Below are positions 51,793 through 59,474 of a stretch of 64,000 nucleotides of DNA, piece by piece. Source of the stretch: CAISCU01 sp943361925 (lineage in GTDB: Bacteria; Bacteroidota; Bacteroidia; UKL13-3); contig CALRIT020000011.1 in the NCBI GenBank assembly GCA_943361925.1, positions 1 through 64,000 of the forward strand. Reading direction: 5' to 3'. A model generated the notes under the pieces. It made no database searches and was not told the origin of the DNA. It was given only the letters and a program-made list of their open reading frames with translations. The translations under genes were made by a program, and so were the position numbers. Each line of letters begins with the position of its first letter. Position 1 is the stretch's first letter.

Positions 51793-52353
51793 ATGGCTAA
51801 TACCGGAGATTTATTTAGAGGCTGTTTCATTAAACATAACAATGAATTGTGCCAAGTAATGGAATACCAACACCGTACACCGGGCAATTTACGTGCATTT
51901 TACCAAGTTGTACTTAAAAACGTAAAAACCGGAAAACAAATGGAACACCGCTACCGTGCTGGCGAAAGTGTTGAAATGGTGCGTGTAGAATTCAAAGAAA
52001 TGCAATATTTGTATAAAGACGGAAATGCCTTGGTTTTAATGGACCCGGAATCTTACGACCAGATTTATGTTGAAGAAAGTATTTTTGGACCTGCATCTCA
52101 ATTCTTAAAAGAAGAAATGATTGTGAAGGTTTCTTTTGAAGGTGATATTTGTATTGGTGGTGAAGCTCCAACTTTTGTTATTTTGGAAGTAACTTACACA
52201 GAACCAGGCCTTAAAGGTGATACTGCTACAAACACATTAAAACCTGCTACATTAGATAATGGTGCTGAAGTAAGAGTTCCACTTTTCTGTAATGTTGGTG
52301 ATAAAGTGAAAGTAGATACTAGAACAGGCGAATACGTAGAAAGAGTTAAGTAA
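51793..52353 (+). CDS. efp: translation elongation factor P
   Basis: A 186-aa protein of three beta-barrel domains. EF-P relieves ribosomes stalled at proline stretches. The KOW-like domain carries the loop HRTPGNLRAF (27-36), where the tip residue, usually Lys or Arg that is modified, is Asn32. The C-terminal TATNTLKPATLDNGAEVRVPLFCNVGDKVKVDTRTGEYVERV is the usual family ending. Full length. Confidence 0.95.
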   Translation: MANTGDLFRGCFIKHNNELCQVMEYQHRTPGNLRAFYQVVLKNVKTGKQMEHRYRAGESVEMVRVEFKEMQYLYKDGNALVLMDPESYDQIYVEESIFGPASQFLKEEMIVKVSFEGDICIGGEAPTFVILEVTYTEPGLKGDTATNTLKPATLDNGAEVRVPLFCNVGDKVKVDTRTGEYVERVK

Positions 52354-52378
52354 TTATTAGCTTAATATTAAATATCAA

Positions 52379-52412
52379 AACCTCAGGTGTTAAAATTACC
52401 TGAGGTTTTTTT
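52379..52412 (+). terminator. efp terminator
   Basis: A 10-bp stem (52379-52388 with 52398-52407) followed by a T-run, 26 nt after the efp stop codon. Confidence 0.9.
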
Positions 52413-52441
52413 TATGGGTTAAGTTGATTTATATTTACGTA

Positions 52442-53092
52442 ATGAAAGGAGTTTTTGTCTTATTTCTGGCACTTATAACATCGGTTAAAGTTTCTCAGCC
52501 TAATTGGGAATTAAAGAAAACCGGGCCAGGAATTTTTATTTATACGTCTAATACTGAGTCATCTGCAATAAAAGATATCAAAGCAACTCTTGATTTAAAA
52601 GGTAGTTTGTCGTCTGTAGTTTCTGTAGTAACTGATTTAAAATCATATCCCAATTGGATTTATAATTGCACAGAAGGAAGAGTTTTAAGTGTTGTTGGTG
52701 ATTCTGAACTTTATTTTTACCAAAGAATTCATGCACCTTGGCCTGTTTCCGATAGAGATTTGTGCTCTCGTTATAAAATTCGTCAAAATCCTGAAACACT
52801 GGAACTAACTGTAGTTTCTCAGGCAGTTCCAAATTTATTGCCTGAAATTGAAGGTGTTGTAAGGGTGAAAAAATCTAAAACCCAATGGCGTATAAGACCA
52901 ATCGGAAATGATATTTTAAAAGGTGAATATTATTTAAGTGTTGATCCAGGAGGAGATGTGCCTGCATGGTTAATCAATTTGTTTATTACAGAAGGTCCTT
53001 ATGGTAGTCTTTTAAAGCTTAAATCAATCATAAACGAAGCTCCATATAAGGATGCCAGATATTCGTGGTTAAAAGAATTTAAGGAAAAGTAA
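52442..53092 (+). CDS. START-domain lipid-binding protein
   Basis: A 216-aa protein with a signal-like N-terminus (1-18) and a START fold: NWELKKTGPGIFIYTSNTES, then LSSVVSVVTDLKSYPNWIYNCTEGRVL, FYQRIHAPWPVSDRDLCSRY and GEYYLSVDPGGDVPAWLINLFITEGPYGSLLKLK. The family binds sterol or phospholipid in a cavity. It is the convergent neighbour of rarA, with a candidate small RNA between. Confidence 0.88.
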   Translation: MKGVFVLFLALITSVKVSQPNWELKKTGPGIFIYTSNTESSAIKDIKATLDLKGSLSSVVSVVTDLKSYPNWIYNCTEGRVLSVVGDSELYFYQRIHAPWPVSDRDLCSRYKIRQNPETLELTVVSQAVPNLLPEIEGVVRVKKSKTQWRIRPIGNDILKGEYYLSVDPGGDVPAWLINLFITEGPYGSLLKLKSIINEAPYKDARYSWLKEFKEK

Positions 53093-53248
53093 ATTGATGA
53101 ACGATTATTTTAAAGCTTGTTGAAATAATTCTTCAAAACTTGAGTTTTCAGTGCAATTCAGTGTCAGGAAATTGTCATTCACATAAAACTTTTATTTTTT
53201 TTTATTTTTCATGTTTGAAATTTAAAACAATAAATTATCTTGCAAGTC

Positions 53249-53328
53249 GATTGCCCATCTAGGGGTAGAAGAGGGCAGTCTGTTTCATAGGCTAAAGGGA
53301 GTTACGCAAGTAACTCCCTTACTTTTTT
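53249..53328 (+). ncRNA. candidate small RNA with own promoter and terminator
   Basis: Two stem-loops follow each other: an 8-bp stem 53249-53256 with 53273-53280, and a perfect 9-bp stem 53297-53305 with 53310-53318 capped by a GCAA tetraloop and followed by a T-run. Upstream, TTTG (53214-53217) and TATCTTGC (53236-53243) with 18 nt between them fit the phylum promoter. The region lies between convergent genes and has no reading frame. The second stem also terminates the START gene. I do not recognise a known RNA family. Confidence 0.55.
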
Positions 53329-53342
53329 TATAGGCCTTGATT

Positions 53343-54614
53343 TTAATAATTGTATTTGTCTTTCCAACGTGCTTTTAAGAAATTCCTTTGTTCAATTTCT
53401 CTTGGATTATTGCCGGGTTCATACAGTTTTGTACCTTGAATGGCATCAGGCAAAAATTCTAAATTAACGAAGTTATTTTCATAGGCATGCGCATAGGCAT
53501 AATCCTTTCCATAATTCAATTCCTTCATTAATTTAGTTGGTGCATTTCTTAAATGTAATGGAACTGGTAATTGACCCGTTTTTTTAACTAAAGCTAATGC
53601 TTCATCAATGGCTACATAACTTGAATTGTTTTTTACTGAAGTAGCTAAGTATACCGCGCATTGAGAAAGTATAATTCTTCCTTCAGGAACACCAATTACT
53701 CTTATTGCCTGAAAGGTTGTATTCGCCATTAATAAGGCATTCGGATTTGCGTTTCCAATGTCTTCACTTGCCAGTACCAACATTCTTCGAGCGATGAATT
53801 CATAATTTTCACCACCTTCTAATAATCGGGCTAAATAATAAACAGCTGCATTTGGGTCGCTGCCTCTAATAGATTTTATAAAAGCGGAAATGATATTATA
53901 ATGTTCTTCTCCACTTTTATCGTATGACATGGTTTTGTGTTGTAGCGTTTTTTCAACCAAAGCATTCGTAATTACAATTTGTTCGTCGGTTTTAAACTGA
54001 TAACAAACCAATTCCAATAGATTCAATAATTTTCTAGCATCACCTTCACTAAATCTGAATAGCGCCGATGTTTCTTTTAAATCAGGTTTTTTGGTTTTTA
54101 ACCATTCATCTTTTTCTAAAGCAGAACTAACAATTCTTTGTAAAGCATCTTTATCTAAATCTTTTAAAATATAAACTTGAGCTCTGCTTAATAAGGCATT
54201 GTTTACCTCAAAACTTGGGTTTTCAGTTGTAGCGCCAATTAATACAATTGTGCCATTTTCTACTGCTCCTAATAAAGCATCTTGCTGACTTTTATTAAAA
54301 CGATGAATTTCATCTAGGAACAAAAGCACTTTACCGAGTTTTTTTGCTTCTTCAATCACTTTTCGAACCTCAGCAACTCCAGCTTGAATGGCACTCAGGT
54401 AATAAAAATGTAAACCCAAATGCTGACCAATAATTTTTGCCAATGTAGTTTTTCCAACGCCCGGAGGTCCCCAGAAAATCATAGATGGAATGTTTTTGTT
54501 TTCTATCGCTTTTCTTATAATTCCTTCATTCCCTGTTAAATGTTCTTGTCCAATTAAATCGTCGAGGGTTTGAGGCCTAACTCTCTCTGCAAGTGGCTTA
54601 TTAGATTCGTTCAT
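53343..54614 (-). CDS. rarA: replication-associated recombination protein RarA
   Basis: A 423-aa AAA+ clamp-loader-like ATPase. Walker A GPPGVGKTT (about 46-54), Walker B LLFLDEIHRFNKSQQDALL, sensor 1 IGATTENPSFEVN. The C-terminal helical domain has SAFIKSIRGSDPNAAVYYLARLLEGGE and YGKDYAYAHAYENNFV. RarA acts at stalled replication forks. The start at 54614 (MNESNKPLAERVRPQ) is the family start; an ATG 54 nt upstream would enter the divergent gene. Confidence 0.96.
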   Translation of the reverse strand: MNESNKPLAERVRPQTLDDLIGQEHLTGNEGIIRKAIENKNIPSMIFWGPPGVGKTTLAKIIGQHLGLHFYYLSAIQAGVAEVRKVIEEAKKLGKVLLFLDEIHRFNKSQQDALLGAVENGTIVLIGATTENPSFEVNNALLSRAQVYILKDLDKDALQRIVSSALEKDEWLKTKKPDLKETSALFRFSEGDARKLLNLLELVCYQFKTDEQIVITNALVEKTLQHKTMSYDKSGEEHYNIISAFIKSIRGSDPNAAVYYLARLLEGGENYEFIARRMLVLASEDIGNANPNALLMANTTFQAIRVIGVPEGRIILSQCAVYLATSVKNNSSYVAIDEALALVKKTGQLPVPLHLRNAPTKLMKELNYGKDYAYAHAYENNFVNLEFLPDAIQGTKLYEPGNNPREIEQRNFLKARWKDKYNY

Positions 54615-54626
54615 GTAATTTTCTGT

Positions 54627-54634
54627 TATATTTG
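54627..54634 (+). promoter_or_regulatory. -7 box of the RlpA-like gene, leaderless
   Basis: TATATTTG ends 6 nt before the ATG at 54641. The rarA promoter runs in the opposite direction over the same few bases. Confidence 0.55.
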
Positions 54635-54640
54635 TTTGAT

Positions 54641-55123
54641 ATGGCCAAAGCTTATCACAAATATGCACTTTTGTTTTTGCTTCATTTTGTCCTTATATCA
54701 AAGCTCAAAAGTCAAGAACTGCCGGATACAATTAGTTTTCCTGTAGTAGATCCGATTCATTGGCAGGATACTGTTTCGATTGAGCTGCAAGACAGCAATT
54801 TTGTTGTTAAAAAGGGATTTACTCAAATTGGAAGAGCCAGTTATTATGCCAATAAATTTCAAGGGAGAAAAACTGCTAATGGCGAAAGATACTCACATCA
54901 AAAATATACTGCTGCACATCGTAAATTTAAATTTGGTACCAAGGTAAAAGTCACCAACCTAAAAACAGGAGTTTGGGTTATTGTTAGAATTAATGACCGT
55001 GGACCTTTTTCTAAAAAGTTCATGATAGATTTATCCTTAATAGCAGCAAAGAAATTAAACCTACATAAAACAGATGCCAAAGTAAAAATGGAAGTTTTAG
55101 AAGAAGCTCCAAATAAAAAATGA
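54641..55123 (+). CDS. RlpA-like double-psi beta-barrel protein
   Basis: A 160-aa secreted protein with a signal peptide (about 1-24). The RlpA/DPBB domain (about 70-155) has GRASYYANKFQGRKTANGERYSHQKYTAAHRKFKFGTKVKVTNLKTG and VIVRINDRGPF; the catalytic Asp is in NDRGP. RlpA proteins cut glycan strands lacking stem peptides. No SPOR domain is present. The ATG at 54641 is chosen because of the promoter 6 nt before it. Confidence 0.9.
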   Translation: MAKAYHKYALLFLLHFVLISKLKSQELPDTISFPVVDPIHWQDTVSIELQDSNFVVKKGFTQIGRASYYANKFQGRKTANGERYSHQKYTAAHRKFKFGTKVKVTNLKTGVWVIVRINDRGPFSKKFMIDLSLIAAKKLNLHKTDAKVKMEVLEEAPNKK

Positions 55124-55143
55124 GGTAAATTTTTAATAGGATT

Positions 55144-56145
55144 TTACTTTTTCAATCTCCAGATATTTCCATTTTTTGTTTGAAAAACCTGCAATTTCCC
55201 TTCTTTACTTAATTGATTTAGAATTTCTAATCCTTGATTGGTATTAACTTCACTCAATTCACAAAACTCTTTTAATGTTAGTGATGAAAAATGGGAGAAT
55301 AATGATTTCCAATCTTTGTTATACTTATGTTTAACAGCATTCGGATTCAATTTTAAAATAATGTTTTCAAAAGCCATATAGGGTTTAAATCCATTGATGT
55401 ATTGGAAGTCTTTTGATTGATTAGAAAATATCAAGGTTGGAAAGCCTCGAACACCAGATTCGGCGGTTATTTTAAGGTCGTTTTGAAACAATTCATTTGC
55501 TATGTTTTCTGAATCTTTTTTTAGTTTGATTGCATCCAATCCAACTTCTTTTGCAGCCAAACTTAAGTAAGTCCAATTACAAATGTTTTTTTTCTCCAGA
55601 AACACCATTTCTCTGATTCTTCTTAGAAACAACAATGCTTTATCTTCATCTTGTAATTGAGCTGCTTTAAATGCAATTGAAGGCGGATAGGATGATGGAA
55701 GTGGATCTTCTAACCAGATATCACCATTGATTGGCATTTGGTAATATTGGCTAACTTCATCCCAATGATGTGATACATCAGAAGGTTTGCTAATTCCACC
55801 GCTATTGTACGACCAATCTTTTAGTAAACCACCCATTCTGTATTCAATAGAAAAATAGTCACCATATTCAAGTTTTAGTTTTCTTAACTGAGCTTCAATT
55901 CCCCAACATGATGAGCAAATTGGGTCGGTGAAATAAAGAATATGGATAGATTTATTGGTTTGTTTAGATACGATATCAATTTCTTGTGTTGTTGAATCTG
56001 CAATTTCACAGGTTCCGGAATCTGTATTGCATAAAAGCGGATTGTTTCCTTTTTCTTGATGTTGCATGGTTTTGGTTTGAGCATCACATGCAGTTGTTGA
56101 AAGTAAAATTAAGAAACTACAAATTAGTGTGATGCGTATTTTCAT
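55144..56145 (-). CDS. DsbA-family (FrnE/SpxH-like) lipoprotein with C-terminal winged helix
   Basis: A 333-aa lipoprotein (LLSTTAC, Cys about residue 19). The thioredoxin-like DsbA domain has the active site DPICSSCWGIE (CxxC) near residue 73 and cis-Pro in GVRGFPTLIF. The last 60 residues (LTLKEFCELSEVNTNQGLEILNQLSKEGKLQVFQTKNGNIWRLKK) form a winged-helix-like segment. It lies divergent from the HxlR regulator gene with 79 nt between them, so it is the most likely target of that regulator. Confidence 0.85.
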   Translation of the reverse strand: MKIRITLICSFLILLSTTACDAQTKTMQHQEKGNNPLLCNTDSGTCEIADSTTQEIDIVSKQTNKSIHILYFTDPICSSCWGIEAQLRKLKLEYGDYFSIEYRMGGLLKDWSYNSGGISKPSDVSHHWDEVSQYYQMPINGDIWLEDPLPSSYPPSIAFKAAQLQDEDKALLFLRRIREMVFLEKKNICNWTYLSLAAKEVGLDAIKLKKDSENIANELFQNDLKITAESGVRGFPTLIFSNQSKDFQYINGFKPYMAFENIILKLNPNAVKHKYNKDWKSLFSHFSSLTLKEFCELSEVNTNQGLEILNQLSKEGKLQVFQTKNGNIWRLKK

Positions 56146-56224
56146 TTTATATTTGAATTCGAAAACAAACATCCGATTAATTCAGATACCAATCAATTAG
56201 TCAGAAAAACCTGACCTCAAAAAA

Positions 56225-56518
56225 ATGGAAACAGAAAGTACTTGTCCTGCAGAAACCTTACTCAAATTATTATCTGGCAAATGGAAACCGCAGATTTTTA
56301 AATTGGCAGTGGAAGGTCCTTTGAGGTTCAATTCCTTAATAAGACAATTGGAAGGTTCTAATAAACAATCGGTTGCTGTTGCCTTAAAAGAGTTGGAAGA
56401 ACAAGGTTTACTTGATAAAACTATTATCAAATTAAAACCACTTCACATTGAATATAATTTATCAGAAAAAGGGAAAACCATGATACCGGTTTTTAAACAG
56501 CTGGAAAATCTTGCTTAG
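56225..56518 (+). CDS. HxlR-family transcriptional regulator
   Basis: A 97-aa winged-helix regulator: CPAETLLKLLSGKWKPQIFKLAVEGPLRFNSLIRQLEGSNKQSVAVALKELEEQGLL is the HxlR pattern, with Cys in position 7 (TCPAE) that may act as redox or electrophile sensor. It is divergent from the DsbA-like gene and its 3' end overlaps the last 4 bases of the convergent arsenate-reductase-like gene. Confidence 0.92.
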   Translation: METESTCPAETLLKLLSGKWKPQIFKLAVEGPLRFNSLIRQLEGSNKQSVAVALKELEEQGLLDKTIIKLKPLHIEYNLSEKGKTMIPVFKQLENLA

Positions 56519-57126
56519 TTTTTTATTTGAGAGAAACACCACCACATTTCCTGCGCAATTTCTAAACTTCTTTCAGTGTATTTACTTGATTGTAATTCGG
56601 TATTGTCAAATACTTTTGGGTCATCATATTTTACTGGGAAACGCGCTTCTGCTCCAAAAACTACCGGACAAGCTTCATCTGCGCTGTTACATGTCATGAT
56701 AGCTCCAAATTGCGTTTTTGGATTGAAGTTGTGATTATATGTTTTTGAAAAACAAATAACCGGCATTTCATTTTCGGCAAATTTTACCGCATAAACCGGA
56801 TTTGAAGTTTCACTTAATTTCAAAATCTCAAATCCTTGATTAGCCAATGTTTCTGCTACTTTAGGAAACATGGCCGTTGCTTCAGTTCCACCTGAATAAC
56901 AGAAAACATTTTTGATGCCAAAATGATGAGCCATACTTTGAGCCCAAATTTGAGATAAATGACTTCTTCTAGAATTGTGAGTGCAGATAAAATTCAATCG
57001 GATATTTTCACCATTGTCTTTTTTAGTTTGAATGTATTGAATCAAACCACTCAAAATTTCTTTTCTTTCTGCTGATATATTTTCAGCATTAAAACCTGTA
57101 ATGATTTCTGAAATAAGATTAAACAT
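56515..57126 (-). CDS. low-molecular-weight phosphatase-type arsenate reductase
   Basis: A 203-aa protein of the LMW-PTP/ArsC family. The phosphate loop FICTHNSRRS (Cys about residue 49, CX5R) binds arsenate, and DP-type general acid is in KYDDPKVFDN. The family reduces arsenate to arsenite. It overlaps the acr3 gene by 8 nt, and together they form the resistance operon. Confidence 0.88.
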   Translation of the reverse strand: MFNLISEIITGFNAENISAERKEILSGLIQYIQTKKDNGENIRLNFICTHNSRRSHLSQIWAQSMAHHFGIKNVFCYSGGTEATAMFPKVAETLANQGFEILKLSETSNPVYAVKFAENEMPVICFSKTYNHNFNPKTQFGAIMTCNSADEACPVVFGAEARFPVKYDDPKVFDNTELQSSKYTERSLEIAQEMWWCFSQIKN

Positions 57127-58156
57127 GATTGTAATATTTTTTCTTTAAAAATAAACTTGCTTTCACCAATAAAATTAAAACCGGAACTTCTACCAAGGGA
57201 CCAATAACACCAACAAAAGCCTGCGCTGAATGAATGCCAAAAATTGCGATTGATACAGCAATTGCTAATTCAAAATTGTTTCCGGTTGCTGTAAATGAAA
57301 TAGAAGCATTTTTATCATATGGAACATTCATGGATTTATTGATAAAAAAGCTCACAAAAAACATCAATATAAAATAAACAACCAGAGGAACAGCAACTTT
57401 TAAAACATTTAAAGGAAGTTCTAAAATTTTATCACCCTTTAAGCTAAACATCAACACAATTGTAAATAGTAATGAGTACAATGTAATTGGTGAAATAGCG
57501 GGAACGAATTTGCGATTATACCAATCAGTTCCTTTGCTTTTTATTAAGATATTTCGACTTAAATAACCTGCTAAAAATGGTATTCCCAAATAAATTGCAA
57601 CACTTTGTGCGACCTCTGTCATAGGCACTGAAACATTGAATTCTCCAAGTCCCAGTTGTTGTGGTAAAACATTAATAAATAACCAAGCATAAAAACTATA
57701 AGTGATTACTTGAAAGATGCTGTTTAAAGCAACCAATAAAGCGCCATATTCTCTGTTTCCACCGGCTAAATCATTCCAAACTATAACCATCGCTATGCAA
57801 CGAGCCAGTCCAATTAAAATTAATCCAACCATATATTCGGGTTGATCTCTTAAAAAGAGGATAGCTAATATAAACATCAAAATTGGTCCGATTACCCAAT
57901 TAAGCAACAATGATAGACTCATTACTTTGGTATCTTGAAATGCTTTTGGTAACAATGAATAATCAACCTTAGCTAAAGGAGGATACATCATTAAAATCAA
58001 GCCAACTGCTAAGGGAATATTTGTTGTGCCAATAGATAAATCATCAAAAATGATTTTTATTCCGGGGAAAAAGAATCCGATTGAAACTCCGACAATCATT
58101 GCCAAGAATATCCAAAGGGTTAAATAACGGTCCAGGAATTTTAGTTTAACTGCCAT
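57119..58156 (-). CDS. acr3: Acr3-family arsenite efflux transporter
   Basis: A 345-aa membrane protein with ten membrane segments. The family motif LARCIAMVIVWNDLAGG (about 117-133) has the essential cysteine, and FTATGNNFELAIAVSIAIFG is the second conserved half. It exports arsenite. Two operators with the arsR-type pattern lie in its upstream region. Confidence 0.95.
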   Translation of the reverse strand: MAVKLKFLDRYLTLWIFLAMIVGVSIGFFFPGIKIIFDDLSIGTTNIPLAVGLILMMYPPLAKVDYSLLPKAFQDTKVMSLSLLLNWVIGPILMFILAILFLRDQPEYMVGLILIGLARCIAMVIVWNDLAGGNREYGALLVALNSIFQVITYSFYAWLFINVLPQQLGLGEFNVSVPMTEVAQSVAIYLGIPFLAGYLSRNILIKSKGTDWYNRKFVPAISPITLYSLLFTIVLMFSLKGDKILELPLNVLKVAVPLVVYFILMFFVSFFINKSMNVPYDKNASISFTATGNNFELAIAVSIAIFGIHSAQAFVGVIGPLVEVPVLILLVKASLFLKKKYYNHV

Positions 58157-58189
58157 ACCAGTTTGTTTTGTGATATAAATTTAGAGATC

Positions 58190-58207
58190 GTTCGCAATTA
58201 TACGAAC
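58190..58207. promoter_or_regulatory. ArsR-type operator, site 1
   Basis: GTTCG, eight bases, CGAAC: an inverted repeat with the same geometry as two other sites in this region. It lies 34 nt before the acr3 start codon. Confidence 0.65.
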
Positions 58208-58217
58208 AAATTATATT

Positions 58218-58235
58218 ATTCGTAATATTACGAAT
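58218..58235. promoter_or_regulatory. ArsR-type operator, site 2 (perfect palindrome)
   Basis: ATTCGTAATATTACGAAT is a perfect 18-bp palindrome, ATTCG-N8-CGAAT, 10 nt upstream of site 1 between arsR and acr3. Confidence 0.75.
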
Positions 58236-58246
58236 AGATTTAATAA

Positions 58247-58576
58247 TTAATTATCACAACTATCCTTTAGTGAAATTTCCCCAAAAAGAGTGGAGAAAAG
58301 ATTTTGAGCAGTTTCCCAATTTTCTTTATTGATACAATACTTAACAGTAGGTGGGGTGATATCTCCTTTAATTAAACCGGCATCTTTTAATTCATTGAGA
58401 TGTTGCGATAAGGTAGATTTTGCAATAGGTAGTTCTTCGGCCATATCGCCATGGTAGCAGCAGGTTTGTGAATGTAATAATTGTAAAATAGCAATACGGA
58501 CAGGGTGACCAAGTGCTTTCGCAAATCTGGCAATTTGTTCCTGATCTTTTGTAAAGTATTGATTTGTTTTATTCAT
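58247..58576 (-). CDS. arsR: ArsR-family arsenical repressor
   Basis: A 109-aa winged-helix metalloregulator: FAKALGHPVRIAILQLLHSQTCCYHGDMAEELPIAKSTLSQHLNELKDAGLI. The CC pair in QTCCYHGD is a candidate metalloid site. It represses the operon until arsenite binds. The start at 58576 (MNKTNQYF) is preferred; an ATG 21 nt further upstream lies inside the operator. Confidence 0.93.
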   Translation of the reverse strand: MNKTNQYFTKDQEQIARFAKALGHPVRIAILQLLHSQTCCYHGDMAEELPIAKSTLSQHLNELKDAGLIKGDITPPTVKYCINKENWETAQNLFSTLFGEISLKDSCDN

Positions 58577-58589
58577 TACACATTTTTGT

Positions 58590-58607
58590 ATTCGCAAAAG
58601 TACGAAT
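58590..58607. promoter_or_regulatory. ArsR-type operator, site 3, overlapping arsR promoter
   Basis: ATTCG-N8-CGAAT upstream of arsR. On the minus strand TACTTTTG (58594-58601) inside it fits the -7 consensus, so binding would block its own promoter. Confidence 0.7.
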
Positions 58608-58648
58608 AGTTTTACTCTTTTGAAGTTTAGTAAAAATAAATCAAATCC

Positions 58649-59320
58649 TTAAAACTCCTTTTCCTGCAAAGGCTTTAACATTACTCCATGTCGGTTAAAC
58701 AAGCACAATTGTGTAAATCTGCCATTGCTCTCTTTTTTACCATTTACCTCTTTATAATCAATTCCGGTAATGGTAATTTGAATACCTGCCATACTCACTT
58801 TTTCTAGCCAACCGGCATGAAAGAAATTCAAGCTATTGTCTTTTAAATTGTATGCATGTACCGCAGGACAAACCCTCCAGGCATCAGTTTGGAAATACAA
58901 CATGCTTCCATCTTCTGATAGGTTCACTCTTTCAATATTGCACAAATATTTGAATGGATAAAAACTAGAATCGGCATAATTGGGAATTGTACCTCCTTCA
59001 CCATTAAGGCAACTGGTAAATAATTTGGTTTCTTTTTTTGTGATTGTATGATAACTATAAACTGAAACCTGGTCAGTTGATGTAACTCCTTCTTGGTCTT
59101 TGGTTCTCGATAGTTGCTCAGTTTTACTGTAAATAATTAAATGGTGTTTCGCTGAATAATCCAATAATTGCATTGGACCTTTACTTCTAATTTCAATACT
59201 TTTCCCGGTATTTAAGGTGATTAAAATTTTGCCATTTTGTTCAAATGCTTTTTTGAATGGCTGGGCAAAAATCAGGTTAACTGAAAATAAGAAGAACAAA
59301 ACTAAGATTGAATTTTTCAT
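58649..59320 (-). CDS. hypothetical secreted protein
   Basis: A 223-aa protein with a signal peptide (MKNSILVLFFLFSVNLIFAQ). The rest looks beta-rich, resembling a WD or Kelch-like half-propeller (LNLSEDGSMLYFQTDAWRVCPAVHAYNLKDNSL). No known domain is identified. It stands between the ars operon and the protease gene. Confidence 0.6.
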   Translation of the reverse strand: MKNSILVLFFLFSVNLIFAQPFKKAFEQNGKILITLNTGKSIEIRSKGPMQLLDYSAKHHLIIYSKTEQLSRTKDQEGVTSTDQVSVYSYHTITKKETKLFTSCLNGEGGTIPNYADSSFYPFKYLCNIERVNLSEDGSMLYFQTDAWRVCPAVHAYNLKDNSLNFFHAGWLEKVSMAGIQITITGIDYKEVNGKKESNGRFTQLCLFNRHGVMLKPLQEKEF

Positions 59321-59474
59321 TTAAAGGCTTTTACTAAATCGAACAATTATAATGCCGAGAAGTGATTTATGGATTTTAATAGTTGAATTATTTTAAACAC
59401 TGAGTTCTTAAAAAACAAAGGGCAGTTTCTTCTTTTGAAACAACCCTTTATAAATTAAGTATTTACTTGTTTTT

